56,031 nt of DNA from Cryobacterium cheniae (GTDB lineage Bacteria; Actinomycetota; Actinomycetes; Actinomycetales; Microbacteriaceae), in NCBI RefSeq assembly GCF_004403395.1, contig NZ_SOGN01000005.1:1-56031 (forward strand). The letters run 5' to 3'. The notes beneath the pieces are model-generated. The model was not told where the DNA came from and did no database searches. It saw only the letters and a program-made list of their open reading frames with translations. Positions 7,803 through 15,756 of this stretch are shown piece by piece. The translations under genes and the position numbers were made by a program. Positions within the stretch are counted from its first letter, which is position 1, and the number at the start of each line of letters is the position of its first letter.

Positions 7803-9176
7803 ATGAACAAGTACACAGTCACGAACCCCGCCACCGGGGCGAGCGGAGCAAGCTTTGCTCTGGCAACGGATGCCGAGGTGACCGACGCCATCGGGGCCGC
7901 AGACCGTGCCCACAGCGAGTTCTCCCGTGGCACGTCGGTGACCGAGCGTGCCGCCCTCATGCAGCGTGTCGCGGACCTGCACACCGAGCGCCGCGAGCAC
8001 CTAGCCGAGCTCATCGTGCGTGAGATGGGCAAGCCCGTCGAGCAGGCACTCGGAGAGGTCGACTTCTCAGCCGACATCTACTCCTACTATGCGACCCACG
8101 GCGAGGCCTTCCTCGCCGACGAACCGATCGAACTGCTCGGTGGTGAGGGCTCGGCATTCATCCGTAGCGCCTCCCTCGGGGTGCTCCTCGGGATCATGCC
8201 GTGGAACTTCCCCTACTACCAGGTCGCCCGGTTCGCGGGCCCGAACCTGGTGCTCGGCAACACGATCCTGCTCAAGCACGCCTCGCAGTGCCCCGAATCC
8301 GCTGCCGCCATCGAGACGATCTTCGCGGATGCCGGCTTCCCGGCGGGCGCGTACCAGAACCTGTACGCATCCAGCGCTCAGATCTCCGACATCATCATTC
8401 CGGACCCCCGCGTCTGCGGGGTGTCCCTGACCGGTTCGGAGGGGGCCGGAGCCGCCGTCGCGGAGGTCGCGGGCCGCAACCTCAAGAAGGTCGTGCTCGA
8501 ACTCGGCGGATCCGACCCGTTCATCCTGCTCAGCACGGACGACCTCGAGGAAGCCGTCGACGCCGCCGTCGCCGCCCGCATCGACAACTCCGGCCAGTCC
8601 TGCAACGCGGCCAAACGCTTCATCGTGATCGACGCCCTGTTCGACGCCTTCGTGGCGAGCTTTACGGCGAAGATGACGGGCAATGTGCCCGGAGATCCCC
8701 TGTCGCCGGAGACCACGCTGGGCCCGCTGTCATCCGTCGGCGCCGCCGAAGGCCTCGAGGAACAGCTCCAGCGAGCCGAGGCCCAGGGTGCAACCGTCGC
8801 AGCGCGGGGAAGTCGCACGGGCGCCTTCTTCTCGCCGACGGTCCTCACCGACGTGTCCCCGCAGAGCGACGCCTACCGGGAAGAGTTCTTCGGCCCGGTC
8901 GCCGCCGTCTACCGCGTGGCGAACGAAGCCGAGGCCGTGCAGGTGGCCAACGACATCCCGTACGGCCTGGGTTCCTACCTCTTCACGACCGATCCGGAGC
9001 AGGCCCTGCGCGTGGCGGACCAGATCGACGCCGGGATGGTCTTCATCAACGGCTCGCTCCTCGACGGCGCCGAGCTTCCCTTCGGCGGAGTGAAGAGGTC
9101 CGGCTTCGGGCGGGAACTGGGACGCTTCGGCATCGCGGAGTTCGCCAACAAGAAGCTCATCCGCATTCTCAAGTGA
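7803..9176 (+). CDS. NAD(P)-dependent succinate-semialdehyde dehydrogenase family
   Basis: 457 aa, full length for a GabD/GabD2-type aldehyde dehydrogenase. The enzyme would oxidise succinate semialdehyde or a related aldehyde to the acid. The general-base glutamate E233 is in LELGGSDPF and the catalytic cysteine C267 in NSGQSCNAAKR; the cofactor segment MPWNFPYYQV and C-terminal PFGGVKRSGFGRELG are also present. ATG 7803 is preceded by GGGGAGAAATA. It heads a same-strand run with an MDR reductase and an aldo/keto reductase. That suggests carbonyl or aldehyde turnover, but gene spacing (47 and 94 nt) leaves co-transcription open. Confidence 0.87.
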   Translation: MNKYTVTNPATGASGASFALATDAEVTDAIGAADRAHSEFSRGTSVTERAALMQRVADLHTERREHLAELIVREMGKPVEQALGEVDFSADIYSYYATHGEAFLADEPIELLGGEGSAFIRSASLGVLLGIMPWNFPYYQVARFAGPNLVLGNTILLKHASQCPESAAAIETIFADAGFPAGAYQNLYASSAQISDIIIPDPRVCGVSLTGSEGAGAAVAEVAGRNLKKVVLELGGSDPFILLSTDDLEEAVDAAVAARIDNSGQSCNAAKRFIVIDALFDAFVASFTAKMTGNVPGDPLSPETTLGPLSSVGAAEGLEEQLQRAEAQGATVAARGSRTGAFFSPTVLTDVSPQSDAYREEFFGPVAAVYRVANEAEAVQVANDIPYGLGSYLFTTDPEQALRVADQIDAGMVFINGSLLDGAELPFGGVKRSGFGRELGRFGIAEFANKKLIRILK

Positions 9177-9223
9177 CGAGCGGTGCCCGTTCCGATCGGC
9201 CGCGAACCGGCTGAGGTCCAGCC

Positions 9224-10201
9224 ATGAGGGCAGCGGTTCACACGAAGTACGGTCCTCCGGACGTGGTTCGGGTGTCAGACGTCGGCACACCGACCGCCGG
9301 GCACGGCGAGGTGCTCGTGAAGGTGCACGCGACCACGGTGAATCGCACCGACTGCGCCAACCGGGCCGCGAATCCCTTCTTCATGAGACTCTTCACCGGG
9401 CTCACCGCCCCACGGATGACCGTGCTCGGCTGCGAGTTCGCGGGAGTCGTCGAGGCGGTCGGCACCGGTGTCACGTCTTTCACGGTCGGCGACCGGGTCT
9501 TCGGTTACAACGAGGGACCGTTCGGTGCGCACGCGGAGTACCTGACGGTTGCGGCGGACGGCGCGATCGCGATCATGCCGGCGAATCTGACCTATGCGGA
9601 GGCGGCTCCCAGCACGGAGGGGGCGCACTATGCCCTCGTGCAAATCCGGGCGGCGAAGATTCGGAGCGGGCAGGACGTGCTCGTCTATGGTGCGTCAGGA
9701 GCCATCGGCTCGGCGGCGGTGCAGTTGGTGAAGAGTCTCCGTGCTCAGGTGACCGCCGTCTGCGGCACGAACAGCATGGATCTGGTCAGAGGTCTGGGCG
9801 CCGACCGGGTCATCGACTACACGGTCCAGGATTTCACTCTCGATGACCAGCGCTACGACGTGATCCTCGATGCGGTCGGCAAGAGCTCTTTCGGCCAGTG
9901 CAAGCGCCTCCTGAAACCGCGCGGAATCTACATCTCCACGGAACTGGGCCCCTGGGCCCAGAACCCGTTCCTGGCTCTCCTCGCGCCGCTCCAGCGCGGC
10001 AGGAAGGTGCTGTTCCCCATACCGACCCAGACCACCGAGATGGTGGTGTATCTGAGAGGGCTGATCGAATCCGGAGAGTTCACGCCGCTGATCGATCGAA
10101 CCTATCCTCTGGACGACATCGTGGCGGCCTACCGCTATGTCGAGACCGGGCAGAAAGTGGGAAGTGTCGTCATCACCGTCGCCGGTCCGCCCGACCGCTG
10201 A
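9224..10201 (+). CDS. Medium-chain NAD(P)H-dependent reductase (zinc-free MDR family)
   Basis: 325 aa. This medium-chain dehydrogenase/reductase has a GroES-like N-terminus (GEVLVKVHATTVNRTDCA) and a Rossmann half with the NADP loop VYGASGAIGSAAVQL. The Cys/His ligands of zinc alcohol dehydrogenases are absent, which points to a quinone oxidoreductase or enoyl-reductase type. It is a close structural cousin of the MDR protein at 32521-33597, sharing the VNxxD segment, GADxVxDYTxxDF and the TPxIDRTYPL C-terminus, so the two are probably paralogues. Its substrate is unknown. Confidence 0.85.
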   Translation: MRAAVHTKYGPPDVVRVSDVGTPTAGHGEVLVKVHATTVNRTDCANRAANPFFMRLFTGLTAPRMTVLGCEFAGVVEAVGTGVTSFTVGDRVFGYNEGPFGAHAEYLTVAADGAIAIMPANLTYAEAAPSTEGAHYALVQIRAAKIRSGQDVLVYGASGAIGSAAVQLVKSLRAQVTAVCGTNSMDLVRGLGADRVIDYTVQDFTLDDQRYDVILDAVGKSSFGQCKRLLKPRGIYISTELGPWAQNPFLALLAPLQRGRKVLFPIPTQTTEMVVYLRGLIESGEFTPLIDRTYPLDDIVAAYRYVETGQKVGSVVITVAGPPDR

Positions 10202-10295
10202 CGGCCCGCAGCATACTCTGGCAGACAACGAGGCCATGGGCGCTTCATCTTGAAAAAAGTGGCGCCCCTAGCTCGAAATAGAATAGGAATCGCAG

Positions 10296-11321
10296 ATGCA
10301 CTATCGCACACTCGGCAACAGCGGCGCGGTCGTTTCGACCTACGCCCTCGGCACCATGACTTTCGGTGCGGAAGCCGACCAGAAGATGGCCCACTCGCTC
10401 TTGAACACGTATGTGGAAGCGGGGGGCACCTTCATCGACACAGCGGATGTCTACAGCTCCGGGGTCTCGGAGGAGATGATCGGGACCTGGCTGGCCGCTC
10501 ACCCGACCGAGCGGGAGCAGATCGTTCTCGCGACCAAGGGCCGGTTTCCGATGGGCAGCGGCCCGAACGATCGGGGCACCAGCCGCCGGCACCTGATCCG
10601 GGCGCTCGACGACTCGCTGCGCCGGCTGGGCACGGATCACGTCGACCTGTATCAACTGCATGCCTGGGACCCGGTGACGCCGCTGGAGGAAACCCTGCGC
10701 TTCCTCGACGACGCCATCCGGAGTGGAAAAATCGGCTACTACGGCTTCTCCAACTTCCTGGGATGGCAGCTGACGAAGGCCGTGCACGTGGCACGGGCGC
10801 TGGGTTTCACGCCGCCGGTCACCCTGCAACCGCAATACAGCCTCCTCGTGCGCGAAATCGAATCGGAGATCGTACCGGCCGCCCTCGACGCGGGCCTGGG
10901 GCTTCTGCCGTGGTCGCCCCTCGGCGGCGGATGGTTGTCGGGCAAGTACCAGCGCGACACGGATCCCACCGGGGCCACGCGCCTGGGCGAAGACCCCGCG
11001 CGCGGGATGGAAGCCTGGGAACCGCGCAATAAGCAGGAACGCACCTGGCGGATCATCGACGCCGTCGCCGAGATCGCATCCGAGGTAGGTGCCACGAGCG
11101 CGCAGGTGTCCCTCGCCTGGCTCGAGGCGCAACCGGCGGTGACCTCGGTCATCCTCGGGGCACGGAGCGTGGAACAGCTCGCGGAAAATCTCTCCGCCGC
11201 CGACGTGCACCTGAGCGCTGAGCACCTGGCACGGTTGGGCACCCTGAGTGCGCCGGTCGTCTCCGACTACCCCTACGGTGCGGCGGCGGTCTCGCAGCGC
11301 CACCGCGTGGTCGGCTACTAA
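10296..11321 (+). CDS. Aldo/keto reductase
   Basis: 341 aa TIM-barrel NADPH oxidoreductase. It has the AKR opening MHYRTLGNSGAVVS, FIDTADVYSSG with the catalytic D-Y pair, the TKGRF lysine, and DHVDLYQLHAWDP carrying the histidine of the Asp-Tyr-Lys-His tetrad. The C-terminal cofactor site is SVILGARSVEQLAENL. It is similar to the AKR families used for 1-deoxyxylulose- or aryl-alcohol-type substrates. The gene starts 94 nt after the MDR gene; a TTGAAA at 10250-10255 may belong to its own promoter, but no convincing -10 element was found at standard spacing. Confidence 0.9.
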   Translation: MHYRTLGNSGAVVSTYALGTMTFGAEADQKMAHSLLNTYVEAGGTFIDTADVYSSGVSEEMIGTWLAAHPTEREQIVLATKGRFPMGSGPNDRGTSRRHLIRALDDSLRRLGTDHVDLYQLHAWDPVTPLEETLRFLDDAIRSGKIGYYGFSNFLGWQLTKAVHVARALGFTPPVTLQPQYSLLVREIESEIVPAALDAGLGLLPWSPLGGGWLSGKYQRDTDPTGATRLGEDPARGMEAWEPRNKQERTWRIIDAVAEIASEVGATSAQVSLAWLEAQPAVTSVILGARSVEQLAENLSAADVHLSAEHLARLGTLSAPVVSDYPYGAAAVSQRHRVVGY

Positions 11322-11413
11322 GAGCGGTCTGTACATGCCGCGGGGGCTGTCGGCGTCGCGAATTCAGCGACATCCTGTTGAGACCAGGTAGAGACGAATA
11401 AGGAGAGAAAATC

Positions 11414-11914
11414 ATGACCGTCATCAGTTCCCACAAAGACACCGAGGCGCTCACCCTCACATTCGTGGCCGGTTTCGACGGGAGCCCGGAGCGGGTCTGG
11501 CAGCTCTGGGAGGACCCGCGCCAGCTTGAACGCTGGTGGGGCCCGCCGACCTGGCCGGCCACCTTCGAGCGGCACGACTTCGTGCCCGGCGGCCGGTCGA
11601 ACTACTACATGACCGGCCCGGACGGCGAGAAGGGCCCCGGCTGGTGGGTGACCACGCTGATCCAGCCGCCGCCGCGCCGGTTGGAATTCGAGGACGGCTT
11701 CGCCGACGAGAACGGCGATCCGGTTCCCGAGATGGGGTCGGTGCGGGCGGTGGTGACCCTGGAGGAGACCGAGGGACGCACCCGCATGACCACGGTCTCG
11801 ACGTTCGCGAACCTGGAGCAGATGCAGCAGATGTCCGACATGGGCATGGAGGAGGGCATGCGTGGGGCCATGGGGCAGATCGACACGCTGCTCGCCGAAG
11901 ACGACAGCGCCTGA
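11414..11914 (+). CDS. SRPBCC (AHSA1-like) domain protein
   Basis: 166 aa. A START/Bet v1-like fold with the signature RVWQLWEDPRQLERWWGPP and the later strand-helix pattern ending in TTVSTFANLEQMQQMSDMG. Members of the AHSA1 group bind small hydrophobic molecules or act with chaperones; a catalytic role cannot be assigned. The ribosome-binding site AAGGAGAG precedes ATG 11414 well. It is followed after 32 nt by the end of a convergent gene. Confidence 0.85.
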   Translation: MTVISSHKDTEALTLTFVAGFDGSPERVWQLWEDPRQLERWWGPPTWPATFERHDFVPGGRSNYYMTGPDGEKGPGWWVTTLIQPPPRRLEFEDGFADENGDPVPEMGSVRAVVTLEETEGRTRMTTVSTFANLEQMQQMSDMGMEEGMRGAMGQIDTLLAEDDSA

Positions 11915-11946
11915 TCGGTGCGCCGCCCGCGGTGGTCGAGCCCCGC

Positions 11947-12465
11947 TCAGTGCACCAGCGCCTTGAGTGCGATCAGCGCCAAGCCCATGCCCGCCGTGCC
12001 GGCCGCGGTGGCGAGCTTTGCGAGAATACCGGCCTGTCGTTGCCGGGCAGCCCACCAGCCCAGCACCGCGAGGGTGACTACCGCAGCCCACAATGAGAGG
12101 TCTACGGCAGCATCCATCGACCACCCGAGGAGTGCGGCGACGCTCAGGCAGGCTACCGGCACAATGAGTGCCCATAACAGCCCGGCTGAGCGTTGCAGCG
12201 CCTCACGGACCGCCTCCCGCCAGCTCATCTCACGGTTGCCGACGATTTCGGCGTACACATGCGCGCCCCAGAAGACCAGGACGGTTCCCACCGTGCGGGC
12301 GATGAGGGCCGGCAGGCCGGGGTTGTATAGGGAGAAGGCGGAAATGAGACCGGCGGCCAACACAGTGCCGTAGACGGCCTCCGCGTTCAAGGCCCGTGAC
12401 ACCCACGGGGAGCGCCGCAACCGGGCATCCAGGTCGAACCCCGAAGCCTTCACCGCCACCGCCAC
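11947..12465 (-). CDS. Small integral membrane protein of unknown function
   Basis: 172 aa with four hydrophobic stretches (about residues 30-50, 55-72, 95-115 and 122-140) and a short final one. The second helix contains FWGAHVYAEIVGNREMSW, a polar intramembrane-type motif that is likely functional. No catalytic family was recognised. The frame opens with three GTG codons in the first five, so the exact start is unsure. The gene is convergent with the SRPBCC gene and divergent from csbD across a 258-bp gap in which I see no other gene. Confidence 0.65.
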   Translation of the reverse strand: MAVAVKASGFDLDARLRRSPWVSRALNAEAVYGTVLAAGLISAFSLYNPGLPALIARTVGTVLVFWGAHVYAEIVGNREMSWREAVREALQRSAGLLWALIVPVACLSVAALLGWSMDAAVDLSLWAAVVTLAVLGWWAARQRQAGILAKLATAAGTAGMGLALIALKALVH

Positions 12466-12723
12466 TTCCGCATTGGCAACTCGCTGCCGCCACGGTCAGC
12501 ATAGTCGGGCGAGCCGCGCAGGACCGTGCATCGGCAACCACGCCGCGCGGGCATAGGTGGGCGGTCGCGCTCCCGGGCGCACGTTCGACTCGGGATACGC
12601 GATTTCGCGTGCACGCGTGACGAACAGGGTCCGCGATGCGTCTTAGAGGTGTATGTCCTACGGCGACGCGCGAACCCGCGCTGGAATGCCGACCACGTAA
12701 AACCAACGCGAATCGAGAGTCCA

Positions 12724-12897
12724 ATGAGTGCATCCGACAAGATCCAGAACGCCGCTGAAGACCTCAAGGGCAAGGCCACCGAGACGGTCGGCAAGGCGAC
12801 CAACGACGACTCCAAGGTCGCCGAGGGCCGGGCCGAGCAGAGCTCCGCCAGCGTGAAGAAGGCCGGCGAGAACGTCAAGGACGCGTTCAAGCACTAG
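12724..12897 (+). CDS. CsbD-family stress protein
   Basis: 57 aa. A very short, charged, Cys-free protein, MSASDKIQNAAEDLKGKATE and onward, matching the CsbD family (PF05532), which is induced by general stress in many bacteria and has unknown biochemistry. It shows the imperfect helical repeats KIQNAAEDLKGKATETVGKAT and SSASVKKAGENVKDAF. I place the start at ATG 12724, since the longer open frame upstream (from 12526) is arginine-rich and unlike the family. A strong hairpin follows immediately. Confidence 0.88.
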   Translation: MSASDKIQNAAEDLKGKATETVGKATNDDSKVAEGRAEQSSASVKKAGENVKDAFKH

Positions 12898-12907
12898 AAC
12901 GCCAGAT

Positions 12908-12955
12908 CAGACGGATGGCGCGGCGACCCCTATGGGTTGCCGCGCCATCCGTCTG
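12908..12955. terminator. 22-bp terminator hairpin after csbD-like gene
   Basis: Arms 12908-12929 and 12934-12955 pair over 22 bp (one G-U) around the tetraloop CTAT; the outer part is CAGACGGATGGCGCGGC with its reverse complement. It starts 10 nt after the csbD stop codon. Confidence 0.85.
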
Positions 12956-13030
12956 CGTGCTAGTGCTCCCCGCCGTGGGTTCCCGCCAGTCGGGTGTGCA
13001 TGGTGGTGCTGGCGTCGTTCAGGCGTTCGC

Positions 13031-13090
13031 GGCGCACCCTGTGGCAGCGGGCGCACGCTAGAACGCACGCCGGCTTCCACAGGGTGCGCC
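13031..13090. repeat. Palindromic intergenic repeat, copy A
   Basis: A 60-bp element bounded by perfect 14-bp inverted arms, GGCGCACCCTGTGG (13031-13044) and CCACAGGGTGCGCC (13077-13090). It aligns without gaps to 34945-35004 at 48 of 60 positions. Both copies lie between convergent genes. Confidence 0.8.
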
Positions 13091-13418
13091 ACGAGCCTCC
13101 GGCCCGGCTCGCGAGGGCGCAGTGGCACCTCAGCAACGGATGCACTCGGCAGGCCCGGCGACGGATGCGGCGGGCGTCTCCGTTCCACCACAATGTGCAT
13201 TTGATCTGGTTATCCACAGGCCGCCCTGTGTTGTCCGGCTGGCAGGCTCAGTTCGCGCGGGTCGACGCCCGCCTCGCCGAGCAGATGGAAGCCGTTGCGG
13301 GAGAGGATCCGGACGATCTCTGCCTGACGGTCAAGGTGGAGGGCCCTGCCCAGAGCTTGCTGGGATTCGGCGGGAGACGCAACTGATTCGGTCAGTGGGC
13401 ATCCGCTCACCCGGACAC

Positions 13419-13454
13419 CGAAGAAGCCCCAGTCCGGAGACTGGGGCTTCTTCG
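13419..13454 (-). terminator. Isocitrate lyase terminator
   Basis: A perfect 16-bp stem (13419-13434 with 13439-13454; arm CGAAGAAGCCCCAGTC) and tetraloop CGGA. It lies 56 nt past the aceA stop on the minus strand. Confidence 0.85.
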
Positions 13455-13478
13455 TCACGACCTGTGCAGATGTCGAAT

Positions 13479-13520
13479 TAGTGGCTGAGTGCTTTAGTGG
13501 CTGAGTGCTTTAGTGGCTCA
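13479..13520. repeat. 16-bp tandem repeat at the 3' end of aceA
   Basis: The unit TAGTGGCTGAGTGCTT occurs at 13479-13494 and 13495-13510, and a third partial, slightly changed unit (TAGTGGCTCA) at 13511-13520 is the actual end of aceA, encoding LSH-stop. The tail of the gene has been duplicated twice downstream. Confidence 0.9.
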
Positions 13521-15123
13521 GGGCAGGTTCTTCGAACTGGTTCATGGTGTTGTTGGTTCCGCCGGCCTTCAGCGCGGCCTCGCCGGCGAAGTACTCCTTG
13601 TGGTTGTCACCGATGTCGGAGCCGGACATGTTCTGGTGCTTGACCGTGGCGATCCCCTCGCGGATCTCGCGACGCTGCACGCCCTTCACGTAGGCGAGCA
13701 TGCCCTGGTCGGCGAAATAGCCCTTGGCCAGGTCGTCGGTGGACAGCGCGGCCGTGTGGTAGGTCGGCAGGGTGATGAGGTGGTGGAAGATGCCGGCCTC
13801 GGCCGAGCCGTCGCGCTGGAAGGTGCGGATGCTCTCGTCGGCGATCTGGGCGAGCTCGGTCTCGTCGTAGGTGACGCTCATGAGCTTGGCGCGGTCGTAG
13901 GCCGACACGTCCTTGCCCTCGGCGAGCAGGTTGTCGTACGCCTGCTGACGGAAGTTGAGGGTCCAGTTGAACGAGGGGCTGTTGTTGTAGACCAGCTTGG
14001 CGTTCGGGATGACCTTGCGTACCTCGTTCATCATTCCGGCGATCTGGGCGACGTGCGGCTTCTCCGTCTCGATCCAGAGCAGGTCCGCGCCGTTCTGCAG
14101 CGACGTGATGCTGTCGAGGACGCAGCGGGCCTCACCGGTTCCCGGACGGAACTGGAACAGGTTGCTGGCGAGGCGCTTGGGGCGGAGCAGCTTGCCGTCG
14201 CGCTTGATCACGACATCCCCGTTGCCCAGCTCGTCCTCGGTGATCTCGTCCACGTCGAGGAAGGAGTTGTACTGGTCGCCCAGGTCTCCGGGCTGGTAGG
14301 TCACGGCGAGCTTCTGCGTCAGGCCGGCACCGAGCGAGTCGGTGCGGGCGACGATGATGCCGTTGTCGATCCCGAGCTCGAGGAACGCGTACCGCACGGC
14401 GTTGATCTTCGCGATGAAGTCCTCGTGAGGGACGGTGACCTTGCCGTCCTGGTGGCCGCACTGCTTCTCGTCCGAGACCTGGTTCTCGATCTGGATGGCG
14501 CAGGCGCCGGCCTCGATCATCTTCTTGGCGAGGAGGTACGTCGCCTCGGGGTTGCCGAAGCCGGCGTCGATGTCAGCGATGATCGGCACGACGTGGGTCT
14601 CGTAGTTGTCGATCTGGTCCTGGATGTCCGCGGCCTTGGCGTCGTTGCCGGCCGAGCGGGCCCCGTCCAGGGCGGTGAACAGCAGGTCCAGCTCGCGGGC
14701 GTCGGCCTGGCGGAGGAATGTGTAGAGCTCCTCGACCAGCGCGGGAACGGCCGTCTTCTCGTGCATGGACTGGTCGGGCAGCGGGCCGAAGTCGCTCCGC
14801 AGGGCGGCGACCATCCAGCCGGACAGGTACAGGTAGCGCTTGTTCGTGGTCTTCAGGTGCTTCTTGATCGAGATCATCTTCTGCTGGCCGATGAAGCCGT
14901 GCCAGACCCCGAGGGACTGCGTGTAGACGGAGGAGTCCGCGTCGTACTCCGCCATGTCCTTGCGCATGATGTCGGCGGTGTACTGCGCGATTTCGAGGCC
15001 GGTCTTGAAACGGTTCTGTGAACGCATGCGGGCGACCGACTCAGGGTTGATCGCATCCCAGCTGCTCCCGGCCGCGTTCTTGAGAACTTCGACGGCCTTG
15101 GTGTCGTCTTGATAGAGGGTCAT
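13510..15123 (-). CDS. aceA: Isocitrate lyase (long form)
   Basis: 537 aa. The first enzyme of the glyoxylate shunt cleaves isocitrate to glyoxylate and succinate and is needed for growth on acetate or fatty acids. The catalytic loop is EKQCGHQDGKV, the KQCGH variant typical of the roughly 530-aa isocitrate lyases of Pseudomonas type (C222 here); the Mg-binding region ADIDAGFGN and ENQVSDEKQ are intact. I chose the second in-frame ATG (15123): the AAGGA site is properly spaced for it but abuts the first ATG at 15129. No malate synthase gene is in the window. The fatty acyl-CoA ligase at 30 kb would feed this pathway. Confidence 0.95.
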   Translation of the reverse strand: MTLYQDDTKAVEVLKNAAGSSWDAINPESVARMRSQNRFKTGLEIAQYTADIMRKDMAEYDADSSVYTQSLGVWHGFIGQQKMISIKKHLKTTNKRYLYLSGWMVAALRSDFGPLPDQSMHEKTAVPALVEELYTFLRQADARELDLLFTALDGARSAGNDAKAADIQDQIDNYETHVVPIIADIDAGFGNPEATYLLAKKMIEAGACAIQIENQVSDEKQCGHQDGKVTVPHEDFIAKINAVRYAFLELGIDNGIIVARTDSLGAGLTQKLAVTYQPGDLGDQYNSFLDVDEITEDELGNGDVVIKRDGKLLRPKRLASNLFQFRPGTGEARCVLDSITSLQNGADLLWIETEKPHVAQIAGMMNEVRKVIPNAKLVYNNSPSFNWTLNFRQQAYDNLLAEGKDVSAYDRAKLMSVTYDETELAQIADESIRTFQRDGSAEAGIFHHLITLPTYHTAALSTDDLAKGYFADQGMLAYVKGVQRREIREGIATVKHQNMSGSDIGDNHKEYFAGEAALKAGGTNNTMNQFEEPALSH

Positions 15124-15129
15124 GTGCAT

Positions 15130-15257
15130 TCCTTCGACGTTGAATTGTGCAGAGCGTGGACGGCTGTTTTGGCGGCCCGTTATCGGCTGCTACATGAAGA
15201 CTGCCGCAATAACAAGAGGTCTTCTCCGGGATTCGAGGCAGAACTTTTGCAGTTCTT
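15130..15257 (-). promoter_or_regulatory. aceA upstream region
   Basis: 128 bp between the arsR-like stop and aceA. An inverted repeat AGAACT-TTTGC-AGTTCT lies at 15240-15256; its ACTTTTGCA core resembles the TTTGCAAA-type sites of the glyoxylate regulator RamB, which is a weak inference. On the minus strand TTGTTA and TAGCAG are spaced 17 bp apart and could be the promoter. Confidence 0.35.
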
Positions 15258-15656
15258 CTACGATTGAGAAGAAATCCCGAGATTGAGAACCGGTTGCGCC
15301 CAGTCGCCCGTGTCCAGGGTTCGGGCGATGGCATGGATGGCCTCGGGGACGACGCGGTAATGCACACTCATCCCGTGCCGCTCCTTGGTCAGGATCCCGC
15401 TGGCCTGCAACTTCTTGAGGTGATGGCTGACGGTGGGCTCGGACAGTTTCACGACCGGGGCCAAATCGCAGGTGCAGGCCTCCTGGTTCGGCTGGGCCAG
15501 GAGGTAGGCCAGCAGTTGGAGGCGCACCGGGTCGGCCAGGGCCTTCAGGCGCACCGCGAGCGCGATCGCATCAGCCAGGTCGAGGGTGGCGCTGTTTCCC
15601 AGAGCGCCGCAGCAGATCGGCGATACATCCTCGAGGAGCGGAAGCGTTTTAGGCAT
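15258..15656 (-). CDS. ArsR/SmtB-family metalloid-responsive repressor
   Basis: 132 aa winged helix-turn-helix. The recognition helix is LSEPTVSHHLKKL and the wing RHGMSVHYRV. Cysteines C61 and C63 form the CTCDL motif at the start of the DNA-binding region, as in arsenite-sensing ArsR, and an extra CC pair (C15, C16) lies near the N-terminus. It is divergent from a permease gene, with a promoter and two inverted repeats between them, so it probably represses the permease operon until As(III) or another thiophilic ligand binds. The effector is inferred from the cysteine pattern only. Confidence 0.85.
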   Translation of the reverse strand: MPKTLPLLEDVSPICCGALGNSATLDLADAIALAVRLKALADPVRLQLLAYLLAQPNQEACTCDLAPVVKLSEPTVSHHLKKLQASGILTKERHGMSVHYRVVPEAIHAIARTLDTGDWAQPVLNLGISSQS

Positions 15657-15676
15657 AGGGACATCCTGTCACCTTC

Positions 15677-15739
15677 TTGACACATATCAAAGAGGTGACG
15701 ATACTTGTAATTAGATGAACGTCGAATGATTCGTCGTTC
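15677..15739 (+). promoter_or_regulatory. Promoter and operators between arsR-like gene and permease
   Basis: TTGACA (15677-15682), a 17-bp spacer and GATACT (15700-15705) make a good promoter for the permease. TTGA-N6-TCAA (15677-15690) overlaps the -35 element and is an ArsR-like half-site pair. A second inverted repeat, GAACGTCGAAT with ATTCGTCGTTC (15717-15739, one mismatch), lies just after the expected start of transcription. Confidence 0.7.
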
Positions 15740-15756
15740 CCGGTCAAGGAGCAGCT

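Larger units (their letters stand above)
12898..13509. other. 612-bp region without a convincing gene
   Basis: This stretch lies between the convergent csbD-like gene and isocitrate lyase gene. It holds the csbD terminator, a 60-bp palindromic repeat (13031-13090) that recurs at 34945, the isocitrate lyase terminator (13419-13454) and the start of a 16-bp tandem repeat (13479 on). Several short frames cross it on both strands, including a Cys/His-rich 85-aa frame at 12960-13217 on the minus strand. None resembles a known family, and their codons track the palindrome. Confidence 0.6.

Noticed and set aside
12960..13217. 85-aa Cys/His-rich minus-strand frame resembling a zinc-finger or HNH fragment
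   Set aside because: Its most suggestive segment is encoded by palindromic repeat A, and the corresponding frame in repeat copy B has a stop codon, so the repeat is probably not coding.
13210..13458. 82-aa minus-strand frame before the aceA terminator
   Set aside because: Its first codons are the terminator hairpin itself, and no ribosome-binding site or family similarity was seen.
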